IMG/VR virus record: IMGVR_UViG_3300024262_000202
Coordinates: 1 to 26,945 of that record
Direction: 5' to 3' (one strand)
Source of the DNA: a virus
DNA length: 26,945 bases
Under the pieces are notes generated by a model. The model was not told where the DNA came from and did not search any database. It saw nothing but the letters and a program-made list of their open reading frames with translations. The translations under genes and the position numbers were made by a program. Below, piece by piece: positions 24,589 through 26,945 of the stretch (its first letter is position 1; every line of letters begins with the position of its first letter).

Positions 24589-24812
24589 TATTTTTTATTT
24601 ACCCATATCATTTCTATTTGACGATTATATTCTGGTTCGTCAGGATTACGACCATTACAACATCTATAAAGTGTGACTGTACCTTCTGGTTTTGTCATAT
24701 ATCTGCAAGGGTTATCTTCGTCGCCAATCCCACAATATTTTGTATTATTAAGTAAAACTTGTTGATCTAATATTTGAATACATTGGTCCACGATTTCTTT
24801 AAGTTTACTCAT
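24588..24812 (-). CDS. Small Cys-rich protein upstream of terminase
   Basis: A protein of 74 residues. An N-terminal helix (KLKEIVDQCIQILDQQVLL) is followed by a Cys-containing part (YCGIGDEDNPCRYM, LYRCCNG) that could bind zinc. Position directly before terL is where small terminase subunits lie, but it has no helix-turn-helix and is short, so that role is not claimed. SD GAGGATGATG precedes the ATG, which overlaps the upstream stop (ATGA). Confidence 0.6.
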   Translation of the reverse strand: MSKLKEIVDQCIQILDQQVLLNNTKYCGIGDEDNPCRYMTKPEGTVTLYRCCNGRNPDEPEYNRQIEMIWVNKK

Positions 24813-25054
24813 TTTGTCATCATCCTCGCCATATATGCACTGATCGCTTTGATATAATCTTGTTTATTTTCAAGTTTCATTGATAATAAATGATCAGGAA
24901 ACTCTTTAGTAATGTAATCTACAGCTTCACCTAATCTTCTGAACGAATCATAATGTTCATTACAAGCTACTCGGTATCTGTTTCCATATTCAACAAGTTC
25001 AACTTCTCCCTTAGGATTAGTGGTTGTACAAATTATTATTGTTTCAAGTTCCAT
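24809..25054 (-). CDS. Unknown small protein
   Basis: A protein of 81 residues with an N-terminal beta part (LETIIICTTTNPKGEVELVEYGNRYRVAC) and a helical C-terminus (DSFRRLGEAVDYITKEF, KQDYIKAISAYMARMM). No family recognised. SD GGGAAGGAAT, part of the downstream copy of a 25-bp direct repeat, precedes the ATG. It overlaps the next gene by 4 nt. Real coding is supported by operon packing. Confidence 0.6.
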   Translation of the reverse strand: MELETIIICTTTNPKGEVELVEYGNRYRVACNEHYDSFRRLGEAVDYITKEFPDHLLSMKLENKQDYIKAISAYMARMMTK

Positions 25055-25060
25055 TTTATT

Positions 25061-25090
25061 CCTTCCCTGCGCTATGCGAAGCTTTCAATA
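25061..25090. repeat. Direct repeat copy B at a gene junction
   Basis: 25 identical bases with copy A, exactly 300 bp away, extending to 29 of 30 with one C/T difference. On the minus strand the repeat contains the last codons of the 90-residue gene (SFA and stop: AGCTTCGCATAG) and the SD of the following gene (GCAGGGAAGG). Confidence 0.9.
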
Positions 25091-25344
25091 AACCTTCTTG
25101 CTAATGTTGATACGTGTCTTTGCGTAGGTCTTTGAGTAAATTCAATTTGTCTATTCCAATTTCTTTTTTTATGTATTATTAACATAAGTAAATAGTAATT
25201 ATTTTTGCAATCTTGTGTTACATCTATTGATACAATCCCTAAAGGATGTAAGTACTCTCCTGAAAAACCATATTTTGTTGCTAAATAACTTCCACATTTT
25301 TCTGTTTTGTAATTACTATCATAACTTTCTTTGATTATTGACAT
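25072..25344 (-). CDS. Unknown 90-residue protein in a repeat-bounded cassette
   Basis: A protein of 90 residues (MSIIKESYDSNYKTEKCGSYLATKYG ...), with strands (LGIVSIDVTQDCKNNYYLLMLIIHKK) followed by a basic helix (THE C-terminal RHVSTLARRFIESFA region). SD GGAGG precedes the ATG. A 25-bp repeat lies just upstream and again over its 3' end, so the gene can be removed exactly by recombination. No function recognised. It may be an exchangeable accessory gene. Confidence 0.6.
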   Translation of the reverse strand: MSIIKESYDSNYKTEKCGSYLATKYGFSGEYLHPLGIVSIDVTQDCKNNYYLLMLIIHKKRNWNRQIEFTQRPTQRHVSTLARRFIESFA

Positions 25345-25360
25345 TTTTATTCCTCCAATC

Positions 25361-25390
25361 CCTTCCCTGCGCTATGCGAAGCTTTTAATA
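25361..25390. repeat. Direct repeat copy A at a gene junction
   Basis: Upstream partner of the repeat at 25061-25090. In one frame it also encodes an ending IKSFA and stop, preceded by a 13-codon ORF (MIEEVLKIIKSFA, 25413-25372), comparable with the IESFA ending of the 90-residue gene. That short ORF has no clear SD and may be a remnant of an older gene end. Confidence 0.85.
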
Positions 25391-25456
25391 ATTTTTAATA
25401 CTTCTTCTATCATCTTGACATTCACAAACACCTTTTGCTTTTATCCAAAATCTCAT
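25385..25456 (-). CDS. Possible 23-residue micro-ORF
   Basis: ATG at 25456 with SD GGTGAA close upstream opens MRFWIKAKGVCECQDDRRSI and three more residues. It starts 1 nt after the stop of the preceding gene, so coupling is possible. It overlaps the direct repeat at its 3' end. A Cys-x-Cys pair is present. It may equally be non-coding remnant sequence. Confidence 0.35.
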   Translation of the reverse strand: MRFWIKAKGVCECQDDRRSIKNY

Positions 25457-25457
25457 T

Positions 25458-25682
25458 TCATTCACCATCCACTGCAGTTATAATTTTGTTCACAAGTTCA
25501 ATCCCAATCTTTTTGGCTTCTACCAATGTCATTTTATCATCCCAGTACAATTCATCATTTTGTAACTTTTTTTCTACTCCTAATTCAGAAAGATTGAGTA
25601 GTGTTCTTAACACCATACCTTCTTTATGAGTAAGATCCTTAATTTCATAATTCACTTCTGCCACAACCCTGTTAATTTTCAT
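25458..25682 (-). CDS. Unknown small helical protein
   Basis: A protein of 74 residues. An N-terminal strand pair (KINRVVAEVNYEIKDLTHKEGMVL) is followed by helices (LRTLLNLSELGVEKKLQ, VEAKKIGIELVNKIITAV). SD GGAGGAGG is strong. No family recognised. It could be a small regulatory or DNA-packaging accessory factor, but nothing seen here shows that. Confidence 0.6.
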   Translation of the reverse strand: MKINRVVAEVNYEIKDLTHKEGMVLRTLLNLSELGVEKKLQNDELYWDDKMTLVEAKKIGIELVNKIITAVDGE

Positions 25683-25693
25683 TCTTCCTCCTC

Positions 25694-26047
25694 CTATGCT
25701 TCATCGGTTTGATTAATTTCATGGCCACCATCTATCCTATAAACGTAATTCCAACCACAATTAACACAAGGAACTTTTTTTAAAATCGGGCCTTGTGGTT
25801 CTTTCTCCTCCTTGGCGAACGCAGGGAATGCAGAGTCAATGATTTTTCTCACTTCATAAAACGCTGTATGATGGTCAAAAACTGGACCATACCTGTCGTT
25901 CTCTGCAAGTTCTAACTCTTCTTTATTCAACCTCTCCCTCAACAGTTCAAGGGCAGCACAAAGGTCTTTCTTTTTGTAAACTGGTATCTCTTTAAACCAC
26001 GCCACGTGTTCTTTCTCTTCTGTCAATGCTCGTTCATCAGTTGTCAT
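25694..26047 (-). CDS. Unknown protein with C-terminal Cys-x-x-Cys segment
   Basis: A protein of 117 residues if ATG 26047 is used (SD GGTG); a start at 26068 is possible but would overlap the upstream gene more. The central part is helical (KKKDLCAALELLRERLNKEELELAEND). Near the end, KVPCVNCGWNYVYRIDGGH carries one CxxC pair, half of a zinc ribbon. No family recognised. Confidence 0.6.
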   Translation of the reverse strand: MTTDERALTEEKEHVAWFKEIPVYKKKDLCAALELLRERLNKEELELAENDRYGPVFDHHTAFYEVRKIIDSAFPAFAKEEKEPQGPILKKVPCVNCGWNYVYRIDGGHEINQTDEA

Positions 26048-26240
26048 TTGTTTCACCTGTCCCTTCACAAAAATTACCCCAAGATATTTGTCTCATCTGA
26101 CTATCACAAACAGACCAATGGGCATACTGGTAATCATTAAGGAATCTGATCGGTCCACCACCATTCTTCAGTTCCCATTCGCTTGGTTTACACTTAATCA
26201 AGTATCTCACTTCAAACCATTCTTCTTGTTCATCATTCAT
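26037..26240 (-). CDS. Unknown small aromatic-rich protein
   Basis: A protein of 67 residues if ATG 26240 is used, which overlaps the preceding stop as ATGA; an upstream in-frame ATG at 26291 would lie inside the preceding gene. It contains many Trp, Tyr and Phe residues (EEWFEVRYLIKCKPSEWEL, YQYAHWSVCDSQM). No domain recognised. A short SD-like GGTGG lies just upstream. Confidence 0.55.
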   Translation of the reverse strand: MNDEQEEWFEVRYLIKCKPSEWELKNGGGPIRFLNDYQYAHWSVCDSQMRQISWGNFCEGTGETNDN

Positions 26241-26467
26241 TGTAACGCCACCACCACTAACAAAACCAAAGTCAACAAAGTCAACACACAACCAAGAGCC
26301 ATTGATGCCAAAGTCTTAGTGATAGGTTGCCAAGCTAAACTTTTCTTATACAACTTCTTCAAGAATTTACCCTTAAAGAAATTCTTTATACTTGGTGGAA
26401 CATCAGTAATACTAATCCAATTGTTCCTAATATACAATTCCCCAATTTTGGTTTTTATCTTTACCAT
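26237..26467 (-). CDS. Small membrane protein with C-terminal anchor
   Basis: A protein of 76 residues if ATG 26467 is used (SD GAGG, 6 nt away). The first 50 residues are very basic (KNFFKGKFLKKLYKKSLAW). Residues about 54-75 are one hydrophobic segment (MALGCVLTLLTLVLLVVVAL), a tail anchor. Such small basic membrane proteins may act in lysis, in superinfection exclusion or at the host membrane; the sequence does not decide. Confidence 0.6.
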   Translation of the reverse strand: MVKIKTKIGELYIRNNWISITDVPPSIKNFFKGKFLKKLYKKSLAWQPITKTLASMALGCVLTLLTLVLLVVVALQ

Positions 26468-26475
26468 TTTAATCC

Positions 26476-26634
26476 TCAAAATCCAAATTCCATACAAACC
26501 ATAAGTCTGTGTAATTTTGATAATCCGATAATTTCTTCAATTGTAAGTTCATTGAACTCACGACTGAAAAAGATATTATCAGCCTCTTCTAAGGTTAAAT
26601 TTTCTAATAACCATATATAATCAATTTCTCTCAT
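26476..26634 (-). CDS. Unknown 52-residue acidic helical protein
   Basis: An ORF of 52 residues (MREIDYIWLLENLTLEEADNIF...) starting 1 nt after the membrane microprotein stop, with SD GGGAGGAA. Helical and acidic (LTIEEIIGLSKLHRLM), reminiscent of small helix-hairpin modules, but no family was recognised. Tight packing and a strong SD support it as real. Confidence 0.6.
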   Translation of the reverse strand: MREIDYIWLLENLTLEEADNIFFSREFNELTIEEIIGLSKLHRLMVCMEFGF

Positions 26635-26635
26635 T

Positions 26636-26728
26636 TTATTCCTCCCATCCAAGCCAAATTCGTATAATACACAATGTAAAAATTATGAATACACAGGTTG
26701 ATACTAAAATTATTTCTGACGGAGTCAT
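26636..26728 (-). CDS. 30-residue single-pass membrane microprotein
   Basis: ATG at 26728 overlaps the stop of the winged-helix gene (ATGA) and has SD GGGGGA 7 nt upstream. The product is almost entirely one membrane segment (SEIILVSTCVFIIFTLCIIR) followed by IWLGWEE. Similar-sized viral membrane peptides include holin-like and spanin-like factors, but function is unknown. Confidence 0.55.
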   Translation of the reverse strand: MTPSEIILVSTCVFIIFTLCIIRIWLGWEE

Positions 26729-26925
26729 ACTGATTCCCCCAATGCTAAATATACATAACGCATTTTCTCTTTAATGGATTCACCCTTCTGAGTCAAAGTG
26801 ATACTATAAGTTCGTCGGTTGGTACGACCCAAAGATATTAAACCCCACTCCACAAACTTTTTTGTGGTCTTACTGGTTATATCATAACCGATTAAAGATT
26901 TACGGGAAACATCGGATTTACTCAT
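26725..26925 (-). CDS. Winged-helix DNA-binding protein
   Basis: A protein of 66 residues. The segment TSKTTKKFVEWGLISLGRTNRRTYSITLTQKGESI shows the recognition helix and wing (GLI...RRxYSITLTxKG) of MarR-like or archaeal winged-helix regulators, with a helix before it. It has no effector domain. The start ATG overlaps a preceding stop as ATGA. It is probably a small transcription regulator of the virus; its binding site is unknown. Confidence 0.7.
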   Translation of the reverse strand: MSKSDVSRKSLIGYDITSKTTKKFVEWGLISLGRTNRRTYSITLTQKGESIKEKMRYVYLALGESV

Positions 26926-26945
26926 CCCATTCTCAATACAAAGTA
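26922..26945 (-). CDS. Possible C-terminal end of an upstream gene (partial)
   Basis: Seven codons (YFVLRMG) and a TGA stop that overlaps the winged-helix ATG as ATGA, the same kind of junction seen repeatedly in this cluster. Too short to say more than that the operon probably continues beyond the window. Confidence 0.3.
   Translation of the reverse strand, partial: YFVLRMG

Overview
The window is the packaging, head and tail module of a tailed dsDNA virus (Caudoviricetes) with siphovirus-type gene content. Every supported gene lies on the minus strand, so the map reads from right to left. The host is probably an archaeon, most likely a low-GC euryarchaeon, but this is inference. It rests on three near-identical TATA-like elements (core TTTAAATA) in the gaps after genes, T-rich tracts without hairpins where terminators are expected, and no visible bacterial -35/-10 pairs. 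A bacterial host is not excluded. Most genes have Shine-Dalgarno (SD) sites of the GGAGG or GGTGA type.

Region by region, in transcription order: (1) 26.9-24.6 kb, a run of small genes joined by ATGA or TAATG overlaps: a winged-helix protein, two small membrane proteins, several unrecognised proteins, and a 300-bp cassette bounded by 25-bp direct repeats. (2) 24.6-18.9 kb, packaging and capsid: large terminase, portal fused to a MuF domain, prohead protease fused to a scaffold-like tail, and the HK97-fold major capsid protein. (3) 18.9-12.9 kb, a large block of beta-rich, probably capsid-exposed proteins including three LamG domains, then a coiled-coil membrane protein and an HNH homing endonuclease. 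(4) 12.5-9.4 kb, connector and tail tube: adaptor, stopper, gp10-like protein, tail terminator, tube. (5) 8.4-4.1 kb, tail assembly: chaperone G with a -1 frameshifted GT product, a short tape measure, a coiled-coil protein, a small tail protein and the hub. (6) 4.1-0 kb, tail fibre and receptor-binding type proteins (a jelly-roll insert, an Asp-box propeller), a transglutaminase-like enzyme and a partial gene.

The order terminase, portal, protease, capsid, adaptor, stopper, gp10, terminator, tube, chaperone, tape measure, tip is the standard one. The less usual features are layers of expression control: a canonical -1 frameshift signal (GGGAAAA, 6-nt spacer, hairpin), a nested in-frame scaffold start with its own SD, an A10 tract at the portal/MuF linker where a slip in either direction would release portal without MuF, a 13-bp inverted repeat spanning the portal leader, and two identical T8-A-T7 tracts on either side of one surface-protein gene. 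No small terminase subunit, integrase, tRNA or CRISPR array was recognised. No gap between genes exceeds about 130 bp.
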